Shown here in pieces: positions 8,357 through 17,883 of a stretch of 64,000 bases of DNA. The position numbers and the translations under genes were made by a program. Location of the stretch: contig JAQGIV010000132.1 of the NCBI GenBank assembly GCA_028290945.1, positions 36,134 to 100,133 of the forward strand, read 5' to 3'. Position 1 is the stretch's first letter. The number at the start of each line of letters is the position of its first letter. This DNA comes from Phenylobacterium sp. Its GTDB lineage: Bacteria > Pseudomonadota > Alphaproteobacteria > Caulobacterales > Caulobacteraceae. Under the pieces are notes generated by a model. That model was not told where the DNA came from and searched no databases. It was given only the letters and a program-made list of their open reading frames with translations.

Positions 8357-9082
8357 ATGCGCCTGCTGAGCCTCGCCCTCGCCTTCGTCCTCCTCGCCGC
8401 CTGGCCCGCGACCGCCAAGACGCCGCTGCCGACGTTTGCCAAGTACGCAGACTACGCCACGGTCAGGACGCAGCTCCTTCAGCGCGGCTACACCCCGGTT
8501 CACGTTGCGAAACAGGACGTTGAGGACTGCCAGGAGCACAAAACTGAGTGCCGCCTATTTCCGGAATTGTGGCGATGCTCCTACGCAATGGGCCAGCCCT
8601 GCGAATACGTCTGGCGCTCGCGCGCCCGGCATTTCATCGTCCTCTCCGCGATTGCGGGCGATAGCCCAAACGCGTTCATCCTCGATGTTCCGACTCGCGC
8701 TCCGACAGCGAAAGAGCTCTCGGACATCCTCAAACCACAGCATTCCGACTTGCCGAAATTCAAGCGCCACACGCCCTACGGCGAGGTCCGGCGACAACTG
8801 CTCAACCTTGGCTTCAAACCGATCATGCTGGCCGAGCCTCTGTCGCCGGAGTGCAGCCCCTATGGCGACCGTTGCACACGATGGCCGGAGTTGGAGAGCT
8901 GCTCAGGCACAGGGATCGGCTACTGCAAGTTCGGCTTCCGCGCGCCCAGCGGCCGCTGGGTGGCCCTCCTCACCGTCGGCGATGAACCCGGCTTCTACCG
9001 GATTTGGTACGCTGGCCGCGGAGATGTCGGCGAATTCAGGCGCCAGATGATCGAGCGCCAGACCTATCGTCCGTACGACTGA
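8357..9082 (+). CDS. Exported Cys-rich protein with duplicated domain (candidate periplasmic immunity/lysozyme inhibitor)
   Basis: Signal peptide MRLLSLALAFVLLAAWPATAK; two repeats (YATVRTQLLQRGYTPV... / YGEVRRQLLNLGFKPI...) with aligned cysteines C..C..[FW]PEL..C..C. Confidence 0.7.
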   Translation: MRLLSLALAFVLLAAWPATAKTPLPTFAKYADYATVRTQLLQRGYTPVHVAKQDVEDCQEHKTECRLFPELWRCSYAMGQPCEYVWRSRARHFIVLSAIAGDSPNAFILDVPTRAPTAKELSDILKPQHSDLPKFKRHTPYGEVRRQLLNLGFKPIMLAEPLSPECSPYGDRCTRWPELESCSGTGIGYCKFGFRAPSGRWVALLTVGDEPGFYRIWYAGRGDVGEFRRQMIERQTYRPYD

Positions 9083-9837
9083 GCTCGGTCTGCGCGGCAC
9101 GCCTGATCCACCGCCGTGCGCAAGTCGTCCGATTGCAAACGCACGGGTTGTCCATAGTGCGACCCGCCCTCCGGACTTTCCACGGATGCCCACTCGCGGG
9201 AAAAACCATGGTGGATATCGGAGAAGGGCAGCGCGCCCGCGCAATAGCTGTCGTAGCCGCGCCGGCGCATCAAGTCGCGAGCGACCCGATCCTGCATGTC
9301 TGGCGTGAACAGTTCCTGCCCTGTGAGACCGTATTTGCGGCGGGTTTCGAGCATCTTATCGCGCTGAATTTGATAGCGACCTATCGCGTTTGACTGATGC
9401 GCGTTGTGCATGGCGACTTGGTGCGCATCGACCTCATCAAGCGTCATGGTGGTCAACTTCTTCGGAAGCGGCGGGCCTCCATCACCGTAGTTGTAGGGCT
9501 GGTCGTAGCCCTGCGGATCGCCATGCGCCGACGCATCCGGAACTTCCGCAGCCCCGATCTTGTCCAACAGCATCTTCGCGCCGGGTCCCACCGGCGGTAA
9601 CGGCCGCGGCACCTTCGCCGCCGCATCCTCCCCCGCAGCATTGGCATCCGCCGCCCCGCCGTTCTGCGCTTCCCACTGCGCGCGCTCGTCGTCGGTCATC
9701 CCGACCGGCGAGAGGTTGCGCCAGGCCTGGTAAGCGTCGCCCGCCTTGGCCTGGCGGATGTCCTCGGGGCTGCGGCGGTACCAGGCGCCGGTGTCGAACG
9801 CCGGGTCGTCGAAGTTCGGGGCGAATTCGTTGGGCAT
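9064..9837 (-). CDS. Modular toxin-like protein with C-terminal phage-lysozyme/muramidase-like domain
   Basis: SNAIGRYQIQRDKMLETRRKYGLTGQELFTPDMQDRVARDLMRRRGYD...EWASVESPEGGSHYGQP; N-terminal TGAWYRRSPEDIRQAKAGDAYQAW. Confidence 0.65.
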   Translation of the reverse strand: MPNEFAPNFDDPAFDTGAWYRRSPEDIRQAKAGDAYQAWRNLSPVGMTDDERAQWEAQNGGAADANAAGEDAAAKVPRPLPPVGPGAKMLLDKIGAAEVPDASAHGDPQGYDQPYNYGDGGPPLPKKLTTMTLDEVDAHQVAMHNAHQSNAIGRYQIQRDKMLETRRKYGLTGQELFTPDMQDRVARDLMRRRGYDSYCAGALPFSDIHHGFSREWASVESPEGGSHYGQPVRLQSDDLRTAVDQACRADRAQSYGR

Positions 9838-9953
9838 GAGGGTCTCCGGACAAGCCGGCGCACGCCCGCGCCCCGCGAGGGTCGCGCGCTGCGTCGTACT
9901 TGCGATGTTCAGGGAAGGTCCGCGCTCAGGGCGCAGCTTTTGACGATGCCCGA

Positions 9954-9982
9954 ATGTTACCGAAAACGCGCGCGGCTGTCAA
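9954..9982 (-). promoter_or_regulatory. Sigma70-type promoter for 9064..9837
   Basis: Minus strand TTGACA - 17 nt - TAACAT. Confidence 0.65.
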
Positions 9983-9997
9983 GAACAAAATAAGAAC
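9983..9997 (-). promoter_or_regulatory. LexA/SOS box (GTTC-N7-GTTC)
   Basis: Minus strand GTTCTTATTTTGTTC directly abutting the TTGACA -35. Confidence 0.7.
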
Positions 9998-11622
9998 TAT
10001 TCCGCCGCCGCCTGGGCCGTCGCCTCGACCCGCGGCAGCTTGGCGGTCATGGCGCAGACCAGGCCGTCGGGCCGATAGTCCACGACGACCGTGCCGTTCA
10101 GCTCCGCCGCCAGCCCGCGTTCCAGCAGCCGCGAGCCGAAGCCCTTGCGGGACGGCGGCGTCACCTTCGGCCCTTGGGCCTCGCGCCAGGTGAGCGCCAA
10201 CTCGATCCCATCGTCGCCGTCGCGCTTCACCGACCACGCCAGGCTCACGCGACCCGCCGCCACGCTCAGCGCCCCGTACTTGGCCGCATTGGTCGCCAGC
10301 TCGTGCAGCGCCATGGCCAGCGCCAGCGCCGCCTGCGGCTCCAGCCAGACCGAGGGCCCGCTGACCTTGAACCGCCCGCCGCCGGCGTCGAACGGCTGGA
10401 TCGCGCCGTCGACGATGTCGCGCAGCTCCGCGCCTTCCCAGCGCCGCGCGGTCAGCACGTCGTGCGCCCGGGAGAGCGCCATCAGCCGTTCGGTGAACGC
10501 CCCATAGCTCTGCCTCGGATCGTCGGCCGACCGCTGGGTCTGGGCGGCGATCGACTGCACGGTGGCCAGGGTGTTCTTCACCCGGTGGTTCAGCTCGTTG
10601 ATCAACAGCCGCTGGTGCGCCTCGGCCCGCGTCCGTTCGGCGATCTCCCGCTGGGCGGCCTCATAGAGTTCCTTGTTCTCCACGGCGATGGCGAGCAGTC
10701 GCTGCTCGCGCTGGGCGATCTGGTCCTTGCCGCGCCGCTCGTCGGCCACCGCCGCCAGCACCAGCACGGTCAGGCCGCTGGCCGCCAGGAACTCCTGCGC
10801 CATCAGGATTCGCTGGCCGGCGTCGGCGGCGACCCCCGGCTGCGGCCAGATCCCGGCCATCGCCGCCCAGGTGGCGATCACCGCCACCACCGCCAGCGCC
10901 AGGCTCGCGCCCGGCACGCTGAACGCCAGCGCCGCCCAGACCAGCACCGGGAACAGCTGCCAGCTGCCCACCGGCTGCTGGGCCGGCTGCAGGAAGACGT
11001 GGACCGCCACCGCCGCCACCGCCGTCAGGCAAAGGGCGAGGTGCAGCACCCGCGTGGCCGACACCCGCCACTCGCGGCGGCGCGCGAACGCCAGCAGCAG
11101 CGGGGTGACCAGCAGGACCGCCACGAAGTAGCCGAACAGCCAGTTCTCGACCACGCCCAGCAACCGTTCGGTGGGCACGCCCGAGGCCCACACCGCCAGC
11201 ACGCCGAGCGCGGAGATCGCCCCGCCCAGCAGGCCGCCCAGCAGGATCAGCCGCGCGATGTCGGTCAGCGACGCCAGGCGCCGGTCCAGCCCGCCCAGCC
11301 GGCCGATGATCAGCGCCGGGACCAGGCTGCTGGCGGCCGAGGCGGCGGCCAGGCCGATGTCCGCCCACCAGGGCTGCGGCGCGTGCATCAGCAGGGCCAC
11401 GCTCAGCCGGCCCAGGAACACCGCCGGCCATAGCCGCGGGCCGCCGAGCATCAGGCCTGCGAAGGCGATCCCGGCCGCCGGCCAGATCGGCGAGCCCGCG
11501 CCGCGCGTCACCGCCCACTGCAGGCCGATCCAGACCGCCAGAGAATAGGCGACATAGAGCCCAGCCAGGACCGGCAGGTCGCGGACGGCAGGGATCAGGT
11601 CGCGGCTGCGGATGCTCGGCAA
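9997..11622 (-). CDS. MASE1-like membrane sensor histidine kinase, HWE/HisKA_2 type
   Basis: Multi-TM N-terminus (VWIGLQWAVTRGAGSPIWPAAGIAFAGLML); HQRLLINELNHRVKNTLATVQSIA; LHELATNAAKYGALS. Confidence 0.9.
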   Translation of the reverse strand: MPSIRSRDLIPAVRDLPVLAGLYVAYSLAVWIGLQWAVTRGAGSPIWPAAGIAFAGLMLGGPRLWPAVFLGRLSVALLMHAPQPWWADIGLAAASAASSLVPALIIGRLGGLDRRLASLTDIARLILLGGLLGGAISALGVLAVWASGVPTERLLGVVENWLFGYFVAVLLVTPLLLAFARRREWRVSATRVLHLALCLTAVAAVAVHVFLQPAQQPVGSWQLFPVLVWAALAFSVPGASLALAVVAVIATWAAMAGIWPQPGVAADAGQRILMAQEFLAASGLTVLVLAAVADERRGKDQIAQREQRLLAIAVENKELYEAAQREIAERTRAEAHQRLLINELNHRVKNTLATVQSIAAQTQRSADDPRQSYGAFTERLMALSRAHDVLTARRWEGAELRDIVDGAIQPFDAGGGRFKVSGPSVWLEPQAALALAMALHELATNAAKYGALSVAAGRVSLAWSVKRDGDDGIELALTWREAQGPKVTPPSRKGFGSRLLERGLAAELNGTVVVDYRPDGLVCAMTAKLPRVEATAQAAAE

Positions 11623-11749
11623 AACGGGGCGGATCCTCGAGGGGGTCGCGCACGCGCGGGGCCCTGGTCATTTGCACGCAAGATGGCGCCCCCGCCTAGT
11701 GCAGAACGCCCAAGGCCAAGCTGGGGTTGCCGGTTTTTCGCGCGGGTCC

Positions 11750-11775
11750 GGAACCGAAGCTCCACTGTAGCCGTT
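11750..11775 (+). promoter_or_regulatory. EcfG/SigT-type general stress response promoter
   Basis: GGAAC-N17-CGTT 24 nt upstream of the ECF sigma ATG. Confidence 0.65.
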
Positions 11776-11799
11776 TACGCGGCCGGAGGGAGGGCGCGC

Positions 11800-12396
11800 A
11801 TGGCCAATCATCTGCCCACTGACCGTTTCGAGGAGGAGCTCCTCGCCGCCGTGCCGTTCATGCGCGCGTTCGGGCGCACGCTCACCGGCGACACCGAGAC
11901 CGCCGAGGACCTCGCCCAGGAAACCGTGCTGCAGGCCTGGCGCTGCCGCGGCCAGTTCCACGACGGCACCAATCTGCGCGCCTGGCTCTCGACCATCCTG
12001 CGCAACCGCTTCTACTCCACCCAGCGCCGCCGCAAATGGCGCGCCGAGTACGACCAGGAGATCATCGAGCGCACCCTCGTGGCCCCCGACGATCCCTCCG
12101 CCAATGTGGAGCTGGAGGACGTCCGTCGGGCGCTGGCGGTGCTGCCCGACTTCCAGCGCGAGGCCCTGATCCTCGTGGGCGCCGGCGGCATGCGCTACGA
12201 GGAGGTCGCCGAGATCATGGGCTGCCCGGTCGGCACGGTGAAGAGCCGCGTCCGCAGGGCCCGCGACGAGCTGCAGGCCATCCTGTTCGAAGGCCGCGCG
12301 GCGGAAACCGAACGCGGCGGCGGCGCGGCCCTCGACGCCCTGGTCTGGGACTTCGACAAGATCCGCGCCAAGGCGGGCGACTTCGCGGTCGCTTAG
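11800..12396 (+). CDS. ECF RNA polymerase sigma factor, EcfG-like
   Basis: PFMRAFGRTLTGDTETAEDLAQETVLQAWRCRGQFHDGTNLRAWLSTILRNRFYS...LPDFQREALILVGAGGMRYEEVAEIMGCPVGTVKSRVRRARDEL. Confidence 0.9.
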   Translation: MANHLPTDRFEEELLAAVPFMRAFGRTLTGDTETAEDLAQETVLQAWRCRGQFHDGTNLRAWLSTILRNRFYSTQRRRKWRAEYDQEIIERTLVAPDDPSANVELEDVRRALAVLPDFQREALILVGAGGMRYEEVAEIMGCPVGTVKSRVRRARDELQAILFEGRAAETERGGGAALDALVWDFDKIRAKAGDFAVA

Positions 12397-12403
12397 TTGA
12401 GTC

Positions 12404-12480
12404 CTTCTCCCCTTGCGGGAGTAAGGTGTCAGCGAAGCTGACGGAAGAGGGGTCGCGCTGGCCTCGCAGCAGCAGCGCGA
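12404..12480. repeat. Intergenic repeat-like palindromic element
   Basis: CCTTCTCCCCTTGCGGGAG..GTCAGCGAAGCTGACGGAAGAGGGGTCGCGC with internal GTCAGCGAAGCTGAC hairpin. Confidence 0.45.
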
Positions 12481-12506
12481 AGCGCTGCATTTCCAAATCA
12501 CGGAAC

Positions 12507-13793
12507 CTACTGCGCCCGCGCCTTGGCCACGTCCTTGGGCGTCGCCCGCCCGCTCGCGCCACCGAAGTGCTCGACCACATAGTTGGCGGCCGCGGCGATC
12601 TCGGCGTCGGAATAGTCCGCCCGGAACGACGGCATGAAGGCGTGGCCCTCCGGCGCCGTCACCGACGAGCCGCGCAGCACCGTCTGGATCACGTTGATCC
12701 CCTTCGGATCGGCCACCGACGGCAGCCCGTGCAGCGCCGCCATCGGCGTCTGCTGCCCCTGGCCGTTCCAGGCGTGGCAGCTCGCGCAGGCGCCCTCGAA
12801 GACCCGCCGGCCATAGGCGTCGCCCGTGTCGCCGCTGGCCGGCCCGGTAAGCGTCGAGGCCGACAGCGACGGCGGATTGGCGTCGGCCGCCGGCCCCCGG
12901 TCGCTGGCCGGCGTCGATTTCAGATAGACCGCGATGGCCGTGAGGTCGTCCGGCGTCAGCTTGGAGAGGCTGTAGTCGATGGCCTCCTTCATCGGCCCGT
13001 TCGCCGCCCCGCGGCCGGGCGCATAGCCGGACTTCAGATAGGCCGCGATGTCGCCCGCGCCCCAGCCGCCGATGCCGTGGTGCGGGTCGGAGGTGATGTT
13101 CCACGCCGACCAGCCCTGGACGGTCTCGCCCGACAGCGCCTGGCCGGTCTTCAGGCCGTACATCAGGTTGCGCGGCGTATGGCACTCGCCGCAATGGCCG
13201 AGCGCGGTCACCAGATAGGCCCCGCGGTTCCAGTCCGCCGGCTTGGACGCATCCGGCGCGAACCCGCTGCGCGGCATGAACAGGATCTTCCAGAAGCGCA
13301 CCAGCGGCCGCTGGTTGAACGGGAAGGACAGCGCGTTGGGATGGTTCGGCGCGTGGGCCGCCGGCAGGGTGTCGAGATAGGCCTTCAGCGCCAGCACGTC
13401 GCCGTCGCTCATCCGGTGGTACGAGGTGTAGGGCAGGGCCGGGTAGAGCTCCTGGCCGTCGTCGTCGACGCCCTGCTTCACCGCCCGCAGGAAGGCCGCG
13501 TCCGTCCAGCCGCCGATGCCGGTCTCCCGGTCGGGGGTGATGTTCGGCGAATAGATGGTCCCGAACGGCAGCTTGAACGCCCGGCCGCCGGCATAGAGCT
13601 GGCCGCCCTCCGTGGTGTGGCAGGCGACGCAATCGGCCGCCGTGGCGATGTACTGGCCGCGCGCGATCAGCTCCGGCGTCCGGGCCGGCGCCGCCACCGC
13701 CCTGGCCGGACCCGCCGGCCAGTAGGCGATCGCCGCCGCGACGATCACGCCGATCACCGCCAGGCTCAGGATGACGCTCAGCACCCGCCTCAC
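12507..13793 (-). CDS. Triheme cytochrome c (electron acceptor of the molybdenum hydroxylase)
   Basis: Three CxxCH motifs (CVACH, CGECH, CASCH); GTG start overlaps upstream stop. Confidence 0.9.
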   Translation of the reverse strand: MRRVLSVILSLAVIGVIVAAAIAYWPAGPARAVAAPARTPELIARGQYIATAADCVACHTTEGGQLYAGGRAFKLPFGTIYSPNITPDRETGIGGWTDAAFLRAVKQGVDDDGQELYPALPYTSYHRMSDGDVLALKAYLDTLPAAHAPNHPNALSFPFNQRPLVRFWKILFMPRSGFAPDASKPADWNRGAYLVTALGHCGECHTPRNLMYGLKTGQALSGETVQGWSAWNITSDPHHGIGGWGAGDIAAYLKSGYAPGRGAANGPMKEAIDYSLSKLTPDDLTAIAVYLKSTPASDRGPAADANPPSLSASTLTGPASGDTGDAYGRRVFEGACASCHAWNGQGQQTPMAALHGLPSVADPKGINVIQTVLRGSSVTAPEGHAFMPSFRADYSDAEIAAAANYVVEHFGGASGRATPKDVAKARAQ

Positions 13794-16147
13794 GGCTCGC
13801 CCTCCGCCGCCTTCGCCGCCAGCCCTTGCGCCAGCGCCGCGGCCGCCGCCACGCCCAACGGCGCCAACACAGCGGCGCCTTGCGGCTTCGCACCCTTCTT
13901 CAGCAGGGCGCGGTCGATGGGCAGCTCGCGGATGCGCACGCCGGTGGCCGCGAAGATCGCATTGGTCAGGGCCGGCGCCGCGGCCGTGGTGCCGGTCTCG
14001 CCGATGCCGCCCGGCGGATTGGCCGTCGACATGTGGATCACGTCGATGGGCGGCGTCTCGTTGATCCGCAGCATGCGGTAGTCGTTGAAATTGCTCTGCT
14101 CGACCCGGCCGTCCTTGAGGGTGATCCCCTGCCACAGCGCCGCGGTCAGGCCGAACAGGATGCCGCCTTCCAGCTGCTGCCGCACCAGGGTCGGATTGAC
14201 CGTCAGCCCGCAGTCCACGGCGGTGGTGATCTTGCGCAGCGTCACGTCGCCCTCGTCGGAGACCGCCGCCTCCACCACCGCGGCGATGTAGCTGCCGAAG
14301 CACTTCTGGACGATCACCCCGCGCCCGGTGCGCGCCGGCAGCGGCGAGCCCCAGCCGGCCGCCTGCGCCGCGCGGTCCAGCACGGCGCGGGCCCGCGGCA
14401 CGTTCCTCAGCAGGTCGCGGCGATAGGCGACCGGGTCCTTGCCCACCGCGTGCGCCAGCTCGTCGACGAAGCTCTCGACCACGAAGATGTTGTGGGTTGG
14501 CCCGACGCCGCGCCACCACGAGACGACGACGCCCGCCGGCGGATGCCACTGGACGAAGTCCACCAGCATGTTCGGGAACACGCCATAGACCGGCTCGGCC
14601 GCATCTTCGACGGCGTCCGGGTCGACGCCGTTCGGCTTCATGCCCGGGGGCGCATAGCGCGCGGTCACCGAGGCGCCGGCGACCCTATGGCTCCACGACA
14701 CCGGCCGCCCGTCCGCATCCAGCCCGGCCGAGATCCGGTCGAGGTACATCGGCCGATAGTTGTCGTGCTGCATGTCCTCTTCGCGGGTCCAGACCATCTT
14801 GACCGGATAGGGACACTGCTTGGCGATGGCGCAGGCCTGCTCGATGTAGTCGGTCTCCAGCTTCCGCCCGAAGCCGCCGCCGATCAGCTGGTTGTGGATG
14901 ATCACCTTCTCCGGCGCGACACCCAGCACCTTGGCCGCGAAGGCCTGCGCCCGGCTCGGCACCTGGGTGCCGGCCCAGATCTCCGCCCCGCCGCCGGTCA
15001 CGTGCACCACCGCGGCCTGCGGTTCCATCGGCGCGTGGCAGAGGAACGGCTGGCGATAGACCGCCTCGACCTGCTTCTTCGCGCCCTTGTAGGCGCCGGC
15101 CACGTCGCCCTGCTGCACGGCCACCGCGCCCGGCCCGGCCTGCGCCACGCGGGCCATGTCGGCCCACAGCGCCGGGCTCCCCAGCTTGGCGTTGGCGCCC
15201 GGGTTCCAGCTGATCCTGCAGGCGTCGAGCCCCTGTTTGGCCGCCCAGAAGTGCTCGCCGATCACCGCCACGGCGTTGGGCAGCCGCACCGTCTGCAGCA
15301 CGCCCGGGATCGCCTTGGCGGCGCTGTCGTCGACGCCGGCCAGCGTCCCGCCCAGCACCGGGCAGTTGGCCACCACCGCGAACTTCATGCCCGGGACCAT
15401 GATGTCGATGCCGTACATCGCCGTCCCGTTGACCTTGGCCGGCGTGTCGATCCGCGGCGCCGGCTTGCCGATCAGCTTGAACTGGCTGGGATCCTTCAGC
15501 GCCACCTGCTGCGGCTTGGGGATCCTCGAGGCGGCGTTCACCAGCTGGCCGTAGGTTGCGAAGCGGCCCGACGCCAGGTGGAGCACCTGCGCCCGCTCGG
15601 CGTGGCACTCCGCCGGGTTCACGCCCCAGCCCTGGGCCGCGGCCTGGATCAGCATGACCCGCGCCGCCGCCCCCGCCTTGCGCAGCGGCTCCCAGGCGCC
15701 CCGGATGGAGGTCGAACCGCCCGTCCCCTGGAACTGCAGCAGCGGCTGCTTGTAGAGCGCCTCGTCCGGCGGGGCCGGAACCACCGCCACCTGGTCGAGG
15801 CCGACCTCCAGCTCCTCGGCGATCAGCATGCATTCGCCGGTGTAGATGCCCTGCCCCATCTCCACGTTGGGGATGATCAGGGTGACCTGGTTCTGCGGGC
15901 TGATGCGGATGAAGGCGTCGGGCTTGAAGCCCACGAAGCCCGCCCCCGCCACGTCGGCGACGTCCTTGTTCGACACCGGCTGGGCGCCGGCGTTGTTCAC
16001 CCGCTGGTCGGTGGAGCGCGCATGGGCCTTTACTGCGGCGAAGGCGAAGCCCAGCACCAGCCCGCCGCCCAGCAGCACCTTGCGCCGGTCGGCCACCACC
16101 TCGACCCCGGCCGTGCCAATCAGCGGCGGCGGCGCTCGCAGGGTCAT
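13790..16147 (-). CDS. Molybdopterin-binding (isoquinoline 1-oxidoreductase beta-like) aldehyde/xanthine dehydrogenase-family subunit
   Basis: [58 protein letters not shown]. Confidence 0.92.
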   Translation of the reverse strand: MTLRAPPPLIGTAGVEVVADRRKVLLGGGLVLGFAFAAVKAHARSTDQRVNNAGAQPVSNKDVADVAGAGFVGFKPDAFIRISPQNQVTLIIPNVEMGQGIYTGECMLIAEELEVGLDQVAVVPAPPDEALYKQPLLQFQGTGGSTSIRGAWEPLRKAGAAARVMLIQAAAQGWGVNPAECHAERAQVLHLASGRFATYGQLVNAASRIPKPQQVALKDPSQFKLIGKPAPRIDTPAKVNGTAMYGIDIMVPGMKFAVVANCPVLGGTLAGVDDSAAKAIPGVLQTVRLPNAVAVIGEHFWAAKQGLDACRISWNPGANAKLGSPALWADMARVAQAGPGAVAVQQGDVAGAYKGAKKQVEAVYRQPFLCHAPMEPQAAVVHVTGGGAEIWAGTQVPSRAQAFAAKVLGVAPEKVIIHNQLIGGGFGRKLETDYIEQACAIAKQCPYPVKMVWTREEDMQHDNYRPMYLDRISAGLDADGRPVSWSHRVAGASVTARYAPPGMKPNGVDPDAVEDAAEPVYGVFPNMLVDFVQWHPPAGVVVSWWRGVGPTHNIFVVESFVDELAHAVGKDPVAYRRDLLRNVPRARAVLDRAAQAAGWGSPLPARTGRGVIVQKCFGSYIAAVVEAAVSDEGDVTLRKITTAVDCGLTVNPTLVRQQLEGGILFGLTAALWQGITLKDGRVEQSNFNDYRMLRINETPPIDVIHMSTANPPGGIGETGTTAAAPALTNAIFAATGVRIRELPIDRALLKKGAKPQGAAVLAPLGVAAAAALAQGLAAKAAEGEP

Positions 16148-16602
16148 GACTTGGCCGCCCGCTTGATCGCCTCGCGGATGCGCGGATAGGTGCCGCAGCG
16201 GCAGATGTTGCCGGCCATGGCGATGTCGATGTCGGCGTCCGTCGGGCTGGGCGTCCGGGCCAGCAGGGCCGCGGCGCTCATCACCTGGCCGGACTGGCAG
16301 TAGCCGCACTGCACGACTTCCAGCTCCAGCCAGGCCTTCTGGGTCTTGGCCCCGGCCGGCGTCTGGCCGACCGCCTCGACGGTCGTCACCGCCGCATTGC
16401 CGACCGCCGAAACCGGCAGCACGCAGGACCGCACCGGCCGGCCGTCCACGTGCACCGTGCAGGCTCCGCACTGGGCGATGCCGCAGCCGTACTTGGTGCC
16501 GGTCAGGCCCAGCACGTCGCGCAGCACCCACAGCAGCGGCATGTCCGGGGGGACCTCCGCCTGCCGCATCTGGCCGTTGACGTTCAGCACGATCGCCACC
16601 AC
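16144..16602 (-). CDS. (2Fe-2S)-binding subunit of the same dehydrogenase
   Basis: [16 protein letters not shown] and [10 protein letters not shown]...[11 protein letters not shown] cysteine motifs; 4-nt overlap with partner. Confidence 0.93.
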   Translation of the reverse strand: MVAIVLNVNGQMRQAEVPPDMPLLWVLRDVLGLTGTKYGCGIAQCGACTVHVDGRPVRSCVLPVSAVGNAAVTTVEAVGQTPAGAKTQKAWLELEVVQCGYCQSGQVMSAAALLARTPSPTDADIDIAMAGNICRCGTYPRIREAIKRAAKS

Positions 16603-16713
16603 GCCGCGCTCTCCTTGTCCTCGTCAGAGCCTATGCTTCAATTCGCCGCAGGGCGACTCGGTTTTCGGCCCAAACTGCGCACTTCAGAAGATGGGCGGCC
16701 GGGGCGGCAGGGG

Positions 16714-17730
16714 TTACTCCGCCAGCCCCGTCTCCTCCGGCTTGCGGCCTTCCTTCTCCGCCTGCCGCGCGCCCGCCAGGATGTCCGGCAGGGCGTAGTT
16801 GCCCTCGTGGCAGGCGTATTCGTAGACCGGCCCCTTGGTGGCGTTCAGCGGCATCTCGGCCTTCCAGGTCTGGCTGAAGATCTGCGGATCGGCCACCTCG
16901 AACCGGTAGAGGATCTGGGTCGGCGACACGCGCGTGAACCGCTCGGTGACCTTGGCGTCCTTCGACAGGTACATGGTCGCGCCGAAGTAGGGCCGCAGAG
17001 ACTCCCCCGGATTGAAGTTGGTGGTCTCGACCACCAGCGTGTCGCCGTCCCAGTGGCCGATCGAGTCGCCCATCCACGGCCGGATCGTCGGCGGCAGGTG
17101 CCCGGCGGCGTTCAGGCGCACGGTGCGCACGTCATGGTTCATCTCCACCACGATGGCCACGGCGTCCGGCGACTGCACGATCTGGTAGTTGTTGTTGTAC
17201 AGCACGTTCAGCATCGGGGGCCCGGCCGACGATCCGAACCCCAGCACGCAGCGCTCGCCCAGCGGCCGGATCTCCGGCCCGCCGAAGTCGGTCCGCGCCT
17301 GGCGCAGCACCCGCTCGAACACCTTCCGGCCGGCCACGCTGTAGGGCAGCTTGCCGTCCGCCGGATCGGTCAGCCACGAGGTCCTGACCTCGCCGTTCAG
17401 CCGCCCCAGGGTGGTGCCCGGATCGGTCCAGCTGGCGTTGTAGCCGCCGGGATCGTTGGCCACCGGCGGGGCGCCTTCCTTGGGATCGGTCGGCCGGTCG
17501 GCGCTGGCCCGCATCCGCGCGCGGGCCGCCTCCACCGCCTTCGCCTGGGCTTCGGTGATGGTCAGGCTCTTGAACATCGCCGGCCGCTCGAGGCTGGTCA
17601 GCGAGCCGTTGGTCCACACCCCCTGCAGGTCCGGCTGGCCGAAGCTGTTGCGCGGCGCGTGGTAGTCCGCCGCCTGCGCCCCCGTCGCCAGCAGCAGCGC
17701 CGCCGCCGCCAGTCCCACCGTTAGCTTCAT
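16714..17730 (-). CDS. Exported hypothetical protein
   Basis: Signal peptide MKLTVGLAAAALLLATGAQA; intact 338 aa ORF with PDLQGVWTNGSLTSLERP. Confidence 0.75.
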   Translation of the reverse strand: MKLTVGLAAAALLLATGAQAADYHAPRNSFGQPDLQGVWTNGSLTSLERPAMFKSLTITEAQAKAVEAARARMRASADRPTDPKEGAPPVANDPGGYNASWTDPGTTLGRLNGEVRTSWLTDPADGKLPYSVAGRKVFERVLRQARTDFGGPEIRPLGERCVLGFGSSAGPPMLNVLYNNNYQIVQSPDAVAIVVEMNHDVRTVRLNAAGHLPPTIRPWMGDSIGHWDGDTLVVETTNFNPGESLRPYFGATMYLSKDAKVTERFTRVSPTQILYRFEVADPQIFSQTWKAEMPLNATKGPVYEYACHEGNYALPDILAGARQAEKEGRKPEETGLAE

Positions 17731-17883
17731 CGTCCGGCCTCCCTGATCCCCTGCGGTTCTGCGACCGCCTCTTGCCGCCACGGTAGCCTCACGCCAGGGC
17801 AGCGTCGACCGGCTCTTGCCTCGCCAGCCCCTGCCGCTCAGGGTGTCGGCAACCCAAAAAAGACCACGCGAGGGAGACCGCCC

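Noticed and set aside
11668-14549. Very long minus-strand ORFs extending across cytochrome c, sigma factor and oxidoreductase genes
   Set aside because: Only sub-segments in the right frame (e.g. 12507-13793) carry recognisable motifs; the rest is out-of-frame readthrough.
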